Shown here in pieces: positions 1-6,760 of a stretch of 64,000 nucleotides of DNA. The notes under the pieces are model-generated. The model made no database searches, was not told the DNA's origin, and worked only from the letters and a program-made list of their open reading frames with translations. Source of the stretch: Acidimicrobiaceae bacterium (GTDB lineage: Bacteria; Actinomycetota; Acidimicrobiia; Acidimicrobiales; Ilumatobacteraceae); contig JACJWG010000007.1 in the NCBI GenBank assembly GCA_020637235.1, forward strand, positions 62,001 to 126,000, read 5' to 3'. Numbering within the stretch: position 1 is the stretch's first letter; the number at the start of each line of letters is the position of its first letter. Position numbers and translations under genes: made by a program.

Positions 1-28
1 ACTTGGTGCCGCGCCTCGTGGTGCTCAC
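1..28 (-). CDS. 5' end of an unidentified gene (cut by window edge)
   Basis: A GTG codon at 28-26 follows a perfect AGGAGG (42-37) at 8-nt spacing and opens a frame that runs off the window; the nine visible codons read MSTTRRGTK. The basic N-terminus would fit a secreted or membrane protein, but nothing can be assigned. In many actinobacteria secG follows tpiA; these residues do not look like SecG. Confidence 0.5.
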
Positions 29-94
29 GTGGTTGTCCTCCTGATGGTGGTTCGGAGGGAGGTGTGCTCCGATCCCGGAACCGCCCGCCACACC

Positions 95-172
95 AGGTGT
101 TGCGGCGTTCGACGGGATCGAACCCTCACGCCGTCCTCCCCGATCGGCGTGAGCGGAACCACGGTAGCACCT
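95..172 (-). other. Structured RNA-like element between tpiA and the next gene
   Basis: Three nested inverted repeats form a three-way-junction layout: a closing stem AGGTG/CACCT (95-99 with 168-172), a 6-bp hairpin GTTCGA/TCGAAC (107-112 with 118-123), and a 9-bp hairpin CTCACGCCG/CGGCGTGAG (125-133 with 145-153). It lies in the leader of the minus-strand gene starting at 28. It could be a cis-regulatory RNA or only a strong hairpin. No known riboswitch class was recognised. Confidence 0.35.
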
Positions 173-212
173 CGCCTTACCGACGGGTAGCCATCGCGTT
201 TCAGAACGGTGT

Positions 213-238
213 CGGTCTGGTGCAGACGTTCCAGACCG
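213..238 (-). terminator. Hairpin just downstream of tpiA
   Basis: An 8-bp perfect inverted repeat CGGTCTGG/CCAGACCG (213-220 with 231-238) with a 10-nt loop starts 19 nt past the tpiA stop. A small CACCC/GGGTG hairpin (242-246 with 251-255) overlaps the tpiA end. No U-tract follows, so this would be a GC-rich, U-less terminator or an RNA 3'-end stabiliser. Confidence 0.35.
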
Positions 239-256
239 CTGCACCCGAACGGGTGG

Positions 257-1024
257 TCAGGCGCCGAGCTTGCAGATCCGGGCGAACTCGTCCGGATCGA
301 GGCTGGCGCCGCCGACGAGTGCACCGTCGACGTCGGGGCCGGCCATCAACTCGGCGATCGTGCCGGCCTTCACCGAGCCGCCGTACTGGATGCGAACGTC
401 GGCCGCAGCCGCCTGCCCGGCGATCTCGGCCACGACGCCACGGATGGCCGCGCACACCGTCTGGGCGTCCTCGGCGGTGGCGTTCTTGCCCGTGCCGATC
501 GCCCAGATCGGCTCGTAGGCGATCACCATCGCTCCGACCTGCTCCTTGGTGACGCCGGCGAGTCCGGCGCGCACCTGGCCGAGCACCTTCGCCTCGGTCT
601 GGCCGGCCTCACGCTCGTCGAGCGTCTCGCCGCAGCACATGATCGGGGTCATCCCGTGCTTCAGGATCGCGAGCACCTTTGCGTTCACGATCTCGTCGGT
701 TTCGCCGAAGATCTCGCGACGCTCGCTGTGACCGCAGATCACGTACTGCACGCCGAGCTTGGCCAGGAACACCGGCGACACCTCGCCGGTGAAGGCACCC
801 TTGTCCTCGAAGTGGCAGTGCTGGGCGCCGAGCGCGAACTCGAGCTTGTCGGCGTCGATCACCGTCTGCACCGAACGGATGTCGGTGAACGGCGGGTGGA
901 TGCTGACGTCCACCTGTTCGAAGTCGTCCTTGCCCACCAGGTAGGCGAGCTTCTGGACGGTCTGGATCGCCTCGAAGTGGTTGAGGTTCATCTTCCAGTT
1001 GCCGGAGATGAGCGGCTTACGCAT
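257..1024 (-). CDS. tpiA: Triosephosphate isomerase
   Basis: Interconverts dihydroxyacetone phosphate and glyceraldehyde 3-phosphate in cytosolic glycolysis and gluconeogenesis. The 255-residue product has the family length and its landmarks: N-terminal GNWKMN with the catalytic lysine, CGHSERR with the electrophilic histidine, AYEPIWAIGTGK with the catalytic glutamate, and the C-terminal phosphate-binding IQYGGSVK and GALVGGASL. The ATG at 1024 overlaps the last 8 nt of pgk, which implies translational coupling in the gap-pgk-tpiA operon. A longer upstream frame is open but has no family similarity, so the MRKPLISGNWKMN start is used. Confidence 0.97.
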   Translation of the reverse strand: MRKPLISGNWKMNLNHFEAIQTVQKLAYLVGKDDFEQVDVSIHPPFTDIRSVQTVIDADKLEFALGAQHCHFEDKGAFTGEVSPVFLAKLGVQYVICGHSERREIFGETDEIVNAKVLAILKHGMTPIMCCGETLDEREAGQTEAKVLGQVRAGLAGVTKEQVGAMVIAYEPIWAIGTGKNATAEDAQTVCAAIRGVVAEIAGQAAAADVRIQYGGSVKAGTIAELMAGPDVDGALVGGASLDPDEFARICKLGA

Positions 1025-2141
1025 TGGGTGCCTTTCGGAGGGCGTCGAGGCCGGGCAGGTCGCCGAGCTCGAGCAACTCGAGCGAGGCGCCGCCACCGGT
1101 GGAGACGTGGTCGACCTCGTCGTCGAGGCGGAACTGGGCGAGCGCTGCGGCCGAGTCGCCGCCACCCACCACGGTGAAGGCCTTGGTGTCGGCCATCGCC
1201 TGCGCGACCGTGCGAGTGCCGGCGGCGAAGCGGTCGTCTTCGAACATGCCCATCGGGCCGTTCCAGAACACGGTGCGGGCGTCCATGATGATGTCGCTGA
1301 ACGCAGCAGCCGAGCCTGGGCCGATGTCGAAGCCCTTGGCACCGTCGGGCAGGCGTACGCCGTAGGTGGCGAAGTTGCCGTCGGCGTCGAGACCGACGAT
1401 GTCCTCGGGCAGGTGGATGGTCTTGCCGCGCTCGCCGGCGGTGTCGAGCAGGCGCTTGCACGTGTCGACCTGGTCGGGCTCCCACAGCGAGGCGCCGATC
1501 GGGTTGCCCTGCGCGGCGAGGAACGTGAAGCACATCGCGCCGCCGATCACCAGCGAGTCGACGGTGTTGAGCAGCGCCTCCACCACACCGAGCTTGTCGG
1601 AGATCTTCGAGCCGCCGAGCACGGCGACGAACGGGTGCTTCGGATCGTTGCGCAGGCCGAGGAGCACCTCGACCTCCTTCTGCAGCAACAGGCCCATCGC
1701 CGACGGCAGTGTCTGCGGCGGACCGACGATCGACGCGTGCGCGCGGTGGCACGCACCGAACGCGTCGTCGACGTAGGCGTCGATGCCGTCGATCAGTTGC
1801 GCGACGAACGACGGGTCGTTGCCCTCCTCCCCCGCGTCGAAGCGGAGGTTCTCGAGCAGCTCGACGCCCGGTGCGAGCTCGGCGAGCCGAGCGCGCACCG
1901 GGTCCATCGAGTACTTCGGGTTCGGCTGCCCCTTCGGGCGGCCGAGGTGCGAGGCCGTGACGACCGTCGCCCCACGCTCGGTGAGCCAGTTGATCGTCGG
2001 CAACGCCGAGCGGATGCGGAAGTCGTCGGTGATGACGCCGTTCTCCATCGGGACGTTGAAGTCGGTGCGCACGAGCACCCGCTTGCCGGCGACGTCGCCG
2101 AGGTCGTCGAGCGTGGGAATGCGGTCAGCCACGGCAGCCAC
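1017..2141 (-). CDS. pgk: Phosphoglycerate kinase
   Basis: Transfers phosphate between 1,3-bisphosphoglycerate and ADP. The 374-residue protein carries the N-domain substrate motifs RTDFNVP and ASHLGRPKG, the hinge-region GGSKISDKL, and the C-domain nucleotide motif GGGDSAAAL. It is slightly shorter than the usual 390-400 residues because loops are compact; no motif is lost. Its GTG start directly abuts the gap stop codon (TGA then GTG) and its 3' end overlaps tpiA by 8 nt, so the three genes are tightly coupled. Confidence 0.97.
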   Translation of the reverse strand: MAAVADRIPTLDDLGDVAGKRVLVRTDFNVPMENGVITDDFRIRSALPTINWLTERGATVVTASHLGRPKGQPNPKYSMDPVRARLAELAPGVELLENLRFDAGEEGNDPSFVAQLIDGIDAYVDDAFGACHRAHASIVGPPQTLPSAMGLLLQKEVEVLLGLRNDPKHPFVAVLGGSKISDKLGVVEALLNTVDSLVIGGAMCFTFLAAQGNPIGASLWEPDQVDTCKRLLDTAGERGKTIHLPEDIVGLDADGNFATYGVRLPDGAKGFDIGPGSAAAFSDIIMDARTVFWNGPMGMFEDDRFAAGTRTVAQAMADTKAFTVVGGGDSAAALAQFRLDDEVDHVSTGGGASLELLELGDLPGLDALRKAPNA

Positions 2142-3161
2142 TCACTTCTTGCGCTTCGCGGCCTTGGCGCCGGCGAACAGCGTGGTGTCGACGAGGCGGT
2201 TCGAGTAACCCCACTCGTTGTCGTACCACGACAGCACCTTCACCATCTTGCCCATGCTCATCGTGAGGCCGGCGTCGAAGATGCTCGAGTGCGGGTCGCC
2301 CTGGATGTCGCTCGACACGATCGGGTCCTCGGTGTACTTGAGGATGCCCTTCAGCGGGCCGGCAGCAGCCTTCTTGAACGCTGCGTTGATCTGCTCGATC
2401 GAGGCCTCCACCTTCAGGTTGGCGGTGAAGTCGACGACCGAGCCGGTGGGCACCGGCACGCGCAGCGAGGTGCCGTCGAGGCGACCCTTCATGCTCTCGA
2501 GCACCAGGCTGGTGGCGCGGGCGGCGCCGGTGCTGGTGGGCACGATGTTGATGGCCGCACCGCGGGCGCGGCGCAGGTCCTTGTGCGGACCGTCGACGAG
2601 CTGCTGGTCGCCGGTGTAGGCGTGCACCGTCTGCATCAGGCCCTGCTCCACACCGAACGCGTCGTCGAGCACCTTCACCACGGGCACGAAGCAGTTGGTG
2701 GTGCAACTCGCGTTGGAGATGACCTTCTGGGTCTTGAAGTCGAAGTCCTTGTGGTTGACGCCGTACACGAAGGTGGCGTCGGCACCGTCGCAGGGCGCCG
2801 ACACGATGACGAGCGGGGCCCCACCCTCGAGGTGGTAGGCGGCCGTGTCACGCTTGGTGAAGATGCCGGTCGACTCGATCACGACGTCGACGCCGAGGTC
2901 GCCCCAGGGCAGTTCCTTCGGGTCGCGGACGGAGAGCACCTTCAGCTCGTCGCCGTCGACCGAGATGCCGCCCTTGGTGGCCTTGATCGTCTGCGGCAGG
3001 GTGCCGAGCACGGAGTCGTACTTCAACAGGTGCGCCATCGTCTCGAGCGAGCCGAGGTCGTTGACGGCCACGATGTCGATGTCGACGCCGCGTTGCTTGG
3101 CAGCGCGGAAGAAGTTGCGCCCGATGCGCCCGAAGCCGTTGATGCCTACACGAACCGTCAT
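2142..3161 (-). CDS. gap: Glyceraldehyde-3-phosphate dehydrogenase, type I
   Basis: Oxidative phosphorylation of glyceraldehyde 3-phosphate with NAD+. The 339-residue product begins MTVRVGINGFGRIGRNFF (Rossmann GxGxxG) and contains the active-site SNASCTTNC with the catalytic cysteine, plus the C-terminal SWYDNEWGYSNRL motif. The ATG at 3161 is preceded by AAAGGA. The frame stays open upstream, but the upstream residues are not GAPDH-like. It is the first gene of the gap-pgk-tpiA operon. whiA, which commonly sits directly upstream in actinobacteria, is absent here. Confidence 0.97.
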   Translation of the reverse strand: MTVRVGINGFGRIGRNFFRAAKQRGVDIDIVAVNDLGSLETMAHLLKYDSVLGTLPQTIKATKGGISVDGDELKVLSVRDPKELPWGDLGVDVVIESTGIFTKRDTAAYHLEGGAPLVIVSAPCDGADATFVYGVNHKDFDFKTQKVISNASCTTNCFVPVVKVLDDAFGVEQGLMQTVHAYTGDQQLVDGPHKDLRRARGAAINIVPTSTGAARATSLVLESMKGRLDGTSLRVPVPTGSVVDFTANLKVEASIEQINAAFKKAAAGPLKGILKYTEDPIVSSDIQGDPHSSIFDAGLTMSMGKMVKVLSWYDNEWGYSNRLVDTTLFAGAKAAKRKK

Positions 3162-3190
3162 GACGGCCGTCCTTTCAGGTGGGGATCTGT

Positions 3191-3279
3191 CGACTCGCGC
3201 ACGAGTCGTGGAGGTCGTTGGAGAACCGATCGGACTGTACCCAATCGGGGCACGTGACCTGGCGTTCCCCGCCGGGAAC
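3191..3279 (-). promoter_or_regulatory. gap leader with two perfect hairpins
   Basis: The 155-bp space between rapZ and gap holds two perfect inverted repeats: CGACTCG-4 nt-CGAGTCG (3191-3208) and GTTCCC-4 nt-GGGAAC (3264-3279). The second could be the rapZ terminator or an operator. The first lies just upstream of the gap ribosome binding site and would be in its 5' UTR. No clear -10/-35 pair was found. Confidence 0.35.
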
Positions 3280-3316
3280 AAGGTCCCGTTCTCGTGCACG
3301 ATCGAGATGTCGCGGA

Positions 3317-4165
3317 TCAGTTGGACAGATCGCGGTGGGTGACCCGAGGTCGGTGGCCCTTCGTGCGCAGCCAGGCGGCGAGCTCTTCGGCGAGGGCGAC
3401 CGACCGGTGACGTCCGCCGGTGCACCCGACGGCGAGCGACAGGTAGCTCTTGCCCTCGTGCTCGTATGCAGGCAGCAGCAGCTCGAGCAGGTGCTCGAAG
3501 CGCTGCAGGAACTCGGACGTGGCCGGCTGACCGAGCACGTAGTCGCGCACCGGGGCGTCGAGGCCCGTGAGCGGCCGGAGGTCCTCCACCCAGTGGGGGT
3601 TGGGCAGGAAGCGCACGTCGATCACGAGGTCGACGTCGAGCGGGATGCCCTGCTTGTACCCGAACGACGTGACCGCCACCTGCATCGTGGCCCGATGGTG
3701 CTCGTCGCCGAAGGTCTCCTGCACCAGCGCCTTCAGCTGGTGGACGTTCAGATCGGTCGTGTCGACCACCAGGTCGGCGTCGGCCTTCACCGGGTCGAGC
3801 AGCTCGCGCTCACGCTCGATCGTCTCGGCCATGCCGCTCGCCCCGTCGTCGAGGGGATGCTTGCGGCGGCTGCTGCCGTAGCGCTTCACGAGTTCGGCGG
3901 TGGAGGCGTCGAGGAACAGCACGCGCACGTGGTGATGCATCCGGAGGCGGGCGATGGCCTGGAGCACCTCCGCCGGGGCGGCGGTGGGGCCGACCACCAG
4001 CCCGAGACGCGAGAACGAGCCCGGGCCACTGCCGAGCTCGACGATCTTGTCGAGCAGCTCGATCGGCAGGTTGTCGACCACGAACCAGCCGAGGTCCTCG
4101 AGGACGTCGGCGGCCTGCGATCGGCCGGCTCCGGAGAGCCCGGTGATGACGAGGACGTCGGTCAC
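3317..4165 (-). CDS. rapZ: RNase adapter / nucleotide-binding protein RapZ
   Basis: P-loop protein of the RapZ/YvcJ family, which in E. coli guides RNase E to small RNAs and in Gram-positives is linked to cell-wall precursor sensing. The 282-residue protein has Walker A GLSGAGRS at residues 9-16 (Arg in the Lys position, as in other actinobacterial members), then EDLGWFVVDNLP, and the C-terminal GCTGGRHRSV motif. The start is GTG at 4165 with TACGAT 7 nt upstream, a leaderless layout. In most actinobacteria cofD and whiA lie between rapZ and gap; here they are missing. Confidence 0.93.
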   Translation of the reverse strand: MTDVLVITGLSGAGRSQAADVLEDLGWFVVDNLPIELLDKIVELGSGPGSFSRLGLVVGPTAAPAEVLQAIARLRMHHHVRVLFLDASTAELVKRYGSSRRKHPLDDGASGMAETIERERELLDPVKADADLVVDTTDLNVHQLKALVQETFGDEHHRATMQVAVTSFGYKQGIPLDVDLVIDVRFLPNPHWVEDLRPLTGLDAPVRDYVLGQPATSEFLQRFEHLLELLLPAYEHEGKSYLSLAVGCTGGRHRSVALAEELAAWLRTKGHRPRVTHRDLSN

Positions 4166-4172
4166 GGATCCG

Positions 4173-4178
4173 ATCGTA
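4173..4178 (-). promoter_or_regulatory. -10 box of a leaderless rapZ transcript
   Basis: TACGAT lies exactly 7 nt before the GTG start of rapZ (minus strand), the spacing expected when transcription starts on the initiation codon. There is no Shine-Dalgarno sequence before this start. Confidence 0.45.
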
Positions 4179-4190
4179 CGCGAGACCTGT

Positions 4191-4925
4191 TCAGGCGCCC
4201 GGGACCTTGCGGGTGCGCAGGTACAGCAACCGCGGGATCGTGCTCGCGGCCGCGTACTCCTCGGCCCGGGCGAGGAACCCGGCGGGTGGCGACGGTTCGA
4301 GCATGTGTTCGAGCAACAGCCCGTTGCCGGCCAGCGCGTTGACGTAGCGGCTGAGCGGCCGGTGGATGAACGGGATGAACACGTCCTTCTCCACCTCCTC
4401 CACCGTCTCGTCCTCCACGAGGTACGGGCCGATCCGCCAGTACTGCTCGGGCGGGTCGAGGAACTGGTCGTCGATCCAACCGCTGTTCGGGGTCTGCAGC
4501 AGCGGATGGTTCAGGAAGAAGCAGAAGCGACCGCCGGGCTGGAGCACCCGGGCGACCTCGGCGATCGCGTCGTCGACGTCGCGGATGTGCTCGAACACCA
4601 GGCACGCCACGACCGCGTCGAACGATGCGTCGGCGAAGGGCAACGAGCCGGCACCGGCGCGCAGGAAGGCCGCTCCCCCGCCGCGCTGGTGTGCGACGGC
4701 GATCTGGTTCCAGGTGGGGTCGAGCCCGACGACGGTCTCGGCGCCGAGGCCGACCGCGAGCCGGCTCACCTGCCCGTCGCCGCAGCCGACGTCGAGCACG
4801 CGCCGGGCCCCGGCGAGTTCCTGCGCGGCGAGCGGGAGGATCTGCTCGGTGTACTCCGGGTCGGCGCCGTCGGTGAACCCGTCGATCCACCAGCCGGCAT
4901 GCGTCTCCCAGAGGTCCTCGGTCAT
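4191..4925 (-). CDS. Class I SAM-dependent methyltransferase (Methyltransf_11 type)
   Basis: A 244-residue cytosolic protein with the class I SAM-binding fold: motif I VLDVGCGDGQVSRLA, an acidic residue after GLDP (motif II), the motif IV-like FDAVVACLVFEHI, and LQPGGRFCFFLNHP. The substrate is unknown. The ATG at 4925 has TAGCCT 6 nt upstream and no Shine-Dalgarno, so the mRNA is probably leaderless. It is followed after 25 nt by rapZ, which has its own promoter-like box. Confidence 0.85.
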   Translation of the reverse strand: MTEDLWETHAGWWIDGFTDGADPEYTEQILPLAAQELAGARRVLDVGCGDGQVSRLAVGLGAETVVGLDPTWNQIAVAHQRGGGAAFLRAGAGSLPFADASFDAVVACLVFEHIRDVDDAIAEVARVLQPGGRFCFFLNHPLLQTPNSGWIDDQFLDPPEQYWRIGPYLVEDETVEEVEKDVFIPFIHRPLSRYVNALAGNGLLLEHMLEPSPPAGFLARAEEYAAASTIPRLLYLRTRKVPGA

Positions 4926-4966
4926 GCCGAGAGGCTACGGCCGCGCCGGCGAGACGGGATCGGCCG

Positions 4967-5683
4967 TCAGGAACCCAGCGAGTCGATGCGCCAGACGCCG
5001 AGGTGGCGACTCTTCGAGATCGCCGCGTCGTCGATGCGGGCGATCGGCGCCGGGAAGTCGAACGGCGCGCGGCAGAGGTTGATCGGGCGGAAATCGCCGG
5101 AGACGATGTCCGCGTTCACCGAACTCGAGTCGTCGGAGGTGGTGAGCAGGTAGGTGGATCCCGACCGCCGGAGGTTGTCGATCACCCGGAGCGAGTCGGC
5201 GAGGCTGAGGTGGAACAACACCTCGCGACACAACACCGCATCCGCACGGGGGATCTCGTCGCTGGTGGCGTCGAGCACCGAGAAGCGGACCTCGGGGTGG
5301 TCGCGCCGGTTCTGCTCGATCACCCGTGCCGACACGTCGACGCCGTGGTACTCCACGTCGAGCGACAGGGTCTGCATCCACGTGTAGTCGCCGCACCCGA
5401 GGTCGAGCAGTGAGCGGACCCCGAGCTCGTCGAGCAGCGCCGGCAACTCGGCCCGCAGCCCCTCGGTGGCGGCCAGCGACGACCCGAGGCCCGACGGAGG
5501 AGCGACGTCGCCCGACCAGATGCCGTGTTCGTAGATGTAGTCGAACCGGTCGGACAGCTCGGGCAGGGTGAGGTGCGTGGTGTCCTGCCCGCGCAGCCGC
5601 CGGAGCAGGCGGAGCGGTGCCTGCACCCCGGTGCGATGCATCGCCTGGCGCAGCCCTTCGCGAACCGTCGTCTTCACACCCAT
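4967..5683 (-). CDS. Class I SAM-dependent methyltransferase
   Basis: A 238-residue protein with motif I SLLDLGCGDYTWMQ, HGVDVS, and DAVLCREVLFHLSLADSL. The N-terminal 50 residues (TVREGLRQAMHR, DRFDYIYEHGIWSG) are typical of small-molecule or glycan-associated methyltransferases, but the substrate cannot be named. The ATG at 5683 is chosen because residues further upstream are arginine-rich noise. It has a GGAGGAAC-like sequence upstream at a long distance. Confidence 0.8.
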   Translation of the reverse strand: MGVKTTVREGLRQAMHRTGVQAPLRLLRRLRGQDTTHLTLPELSDRFDYIYEHGIWSGDVAPPSGLGSSLAATEGLRAELPALLDELGVRSLLDLGCGDYTWMQTLSLDVEYHGVDVSARVIEQNRRDHPEVRFSVLDATSDEIPRADAVLCREVLFHLSLADSLRVIDNLRRSGSTYLLTTSDDSSSVNADIVSGDFRPINLCRAPFDFPAPIARIDDAAISKSRHLGVWRIDSLGS

Positions 5684-5835
5684 CGTCCGCGAGCCCCCGT
5701 TCCTCCTCACCACGCGGTGTCGTCCGACACGGCGTCGTGAACGGTCGACGGTATCAGCCCCCGGCCGGGTGTGCCTCGCAGCGTGTGCCCGTGCCGGGTC
5801 GACCCGCCGGGCCGCCCGACGCGCGGCCCGCTGTC

Positions 5836-5841
5836 TACAGT
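5836..5841 (+). promoter_or_regulatory. -10 box of a leaderless LLM oxidoreductase transcript
   Basis: TACAGT ends 7 nt before the ATG at 5849. No ribosome binding site is present between the box and the start. Confidence 0.45.
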
Positions 5842-5848
5842 CCGGGGC

Positions 5849-6760
5849 ATGCGCTTCTCCGTCTGGCCCTCGTTCGAACGTCCGTGGTCGGAGGTGGTGG
5901 AGCTCGCCACCTGGGCCGACCGTGCCGGCATGCTCGGCGTCTGGTACGCCGACCACCTGATGCCCAACACCGAGGACGGCACACCCGCGGACGGTGATGC
6001 GTTCGAATGCTGGTCCGTGCTCGCCGCACTCGGATCGATCACCTCGAACGTCCGCCTCGGATCGCTCGTCTCGCCGGTCACGTTCCACCATCCGGTGGTG
6101 CTCGCCAAGCGGGCCACCACCGTCGACCACGTGAGCGGCGGCCGGGCGGTGCTCGGTCTGGGCGCCGGGTGGCAGGTGAACGAGCACGCGGCGATCGGCG
6201 TCGACCTGCCGCCGCCCGGCCCGCGAGTCGACCGGTTCGCCGAGGCGATCGAGATCATCGCCCGCGTCCGCGACGAGCACCGCGTCACCACCGGCGGGTC
6301 GCACTTCGTGGCCACCGACCTGCCCTTCTCACCCAAGCCGGTGCAACAGCCGATGCCGCTGCTCGTCGGGACGAAAGGCACCCGCATGCTCCGCCTCACC
6401 GCCCGTTACGCCGACGAGTGGAACACCTGGGGCGACCCGGACGTGATCGCCGACGCGACCCGCGAGTTCGAGGTGGCCTGCGAGCGAGAAGGGCGCGACC
6501 CCGCGTCGGTGCACCGTTCGGCACAGGCGCTCGTGTTCCTGGCCACGGACGACGCCGCCGCCGAGCGCCTGCGCGGCGTCGTGCCGGCCGGCCGGTCGAT
6601 CGTGGGGACGGCGTCAGAGCTCGTCGACGTGTTCGGCCGTTATGCCGGGCTCGGGCTCGACGAGTTCATCGTCCCCGACTTCACCCTCGGCGGCGATGCC
6701 GCCGCCCGGCTCGACACCTTTGCCCGCCTGGCCGACGAGGTGTTCGGCGCCATCGGCTGA
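5849..6760 (+). CDS. LLM-class F420-dependent oxidoreductase
   Basis: A 303-residue flavin/F420-dependent oxidoreductase of the luciferase-like (TIM barrel) superfamily. Landmarks are the N-terminal VELATWADRAGMLGVWYADHLM, LGSLVSPVTFHHPVVLAKRATTVDHVSGGRAVLGLGAGW (cofactor site) and PLLVGTKGTRMLRLTARYADEWN. The substrate is unknown. The ATG has TACAGT exactly 7 nt upstream, a leaderless layout. Its last 147 bp overlap the antisense 3' end of uvrC, an unusually long convergent overlap. Confidence 0.9.
   Translation: MRFSVWPSFERPWSEVVELATWADRAGMLGVWYADHLMPNTEDGTPADGDAFECWSVLAALGSITSNVRLGSLVSPVTFHHPVVLAKRATTVDHVSGGRAVLGLGAGWQVNEHAAIGVDLPPPGPRVDRFAEAIEIIARVRDEHRVTTGGSHFVATDLPFSPKPVQQPMPLLVGTKGTRMLRLTARYADEWNTWGDPDVIADATREFEVACEREGRDPASVHRSAQALVFLATDDAAAERLRGVVPAGRSIVGTASELVDVFGRYAGLGLDEFIVPDFTLGGDAAARLDTFARLADEVFGAIG

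Noticed and set aside
95..172. A tRNA gene on the minus strand
   Set aside because: GGGTTCGATCCC resembles a T-arm, but the stem has a mismatch, no acceptor stem or anticodon arm pairs correctly, and no CCA end follows.
981..3257. Long open frames on the strand opposite to gap-pgk-tpiA and elsewhere
   Set aside because: GC-rich codon bias leaves antisense frames open; their products are arginine- or valine-rich and match no family, while the opposite strand codes for known enzymes.
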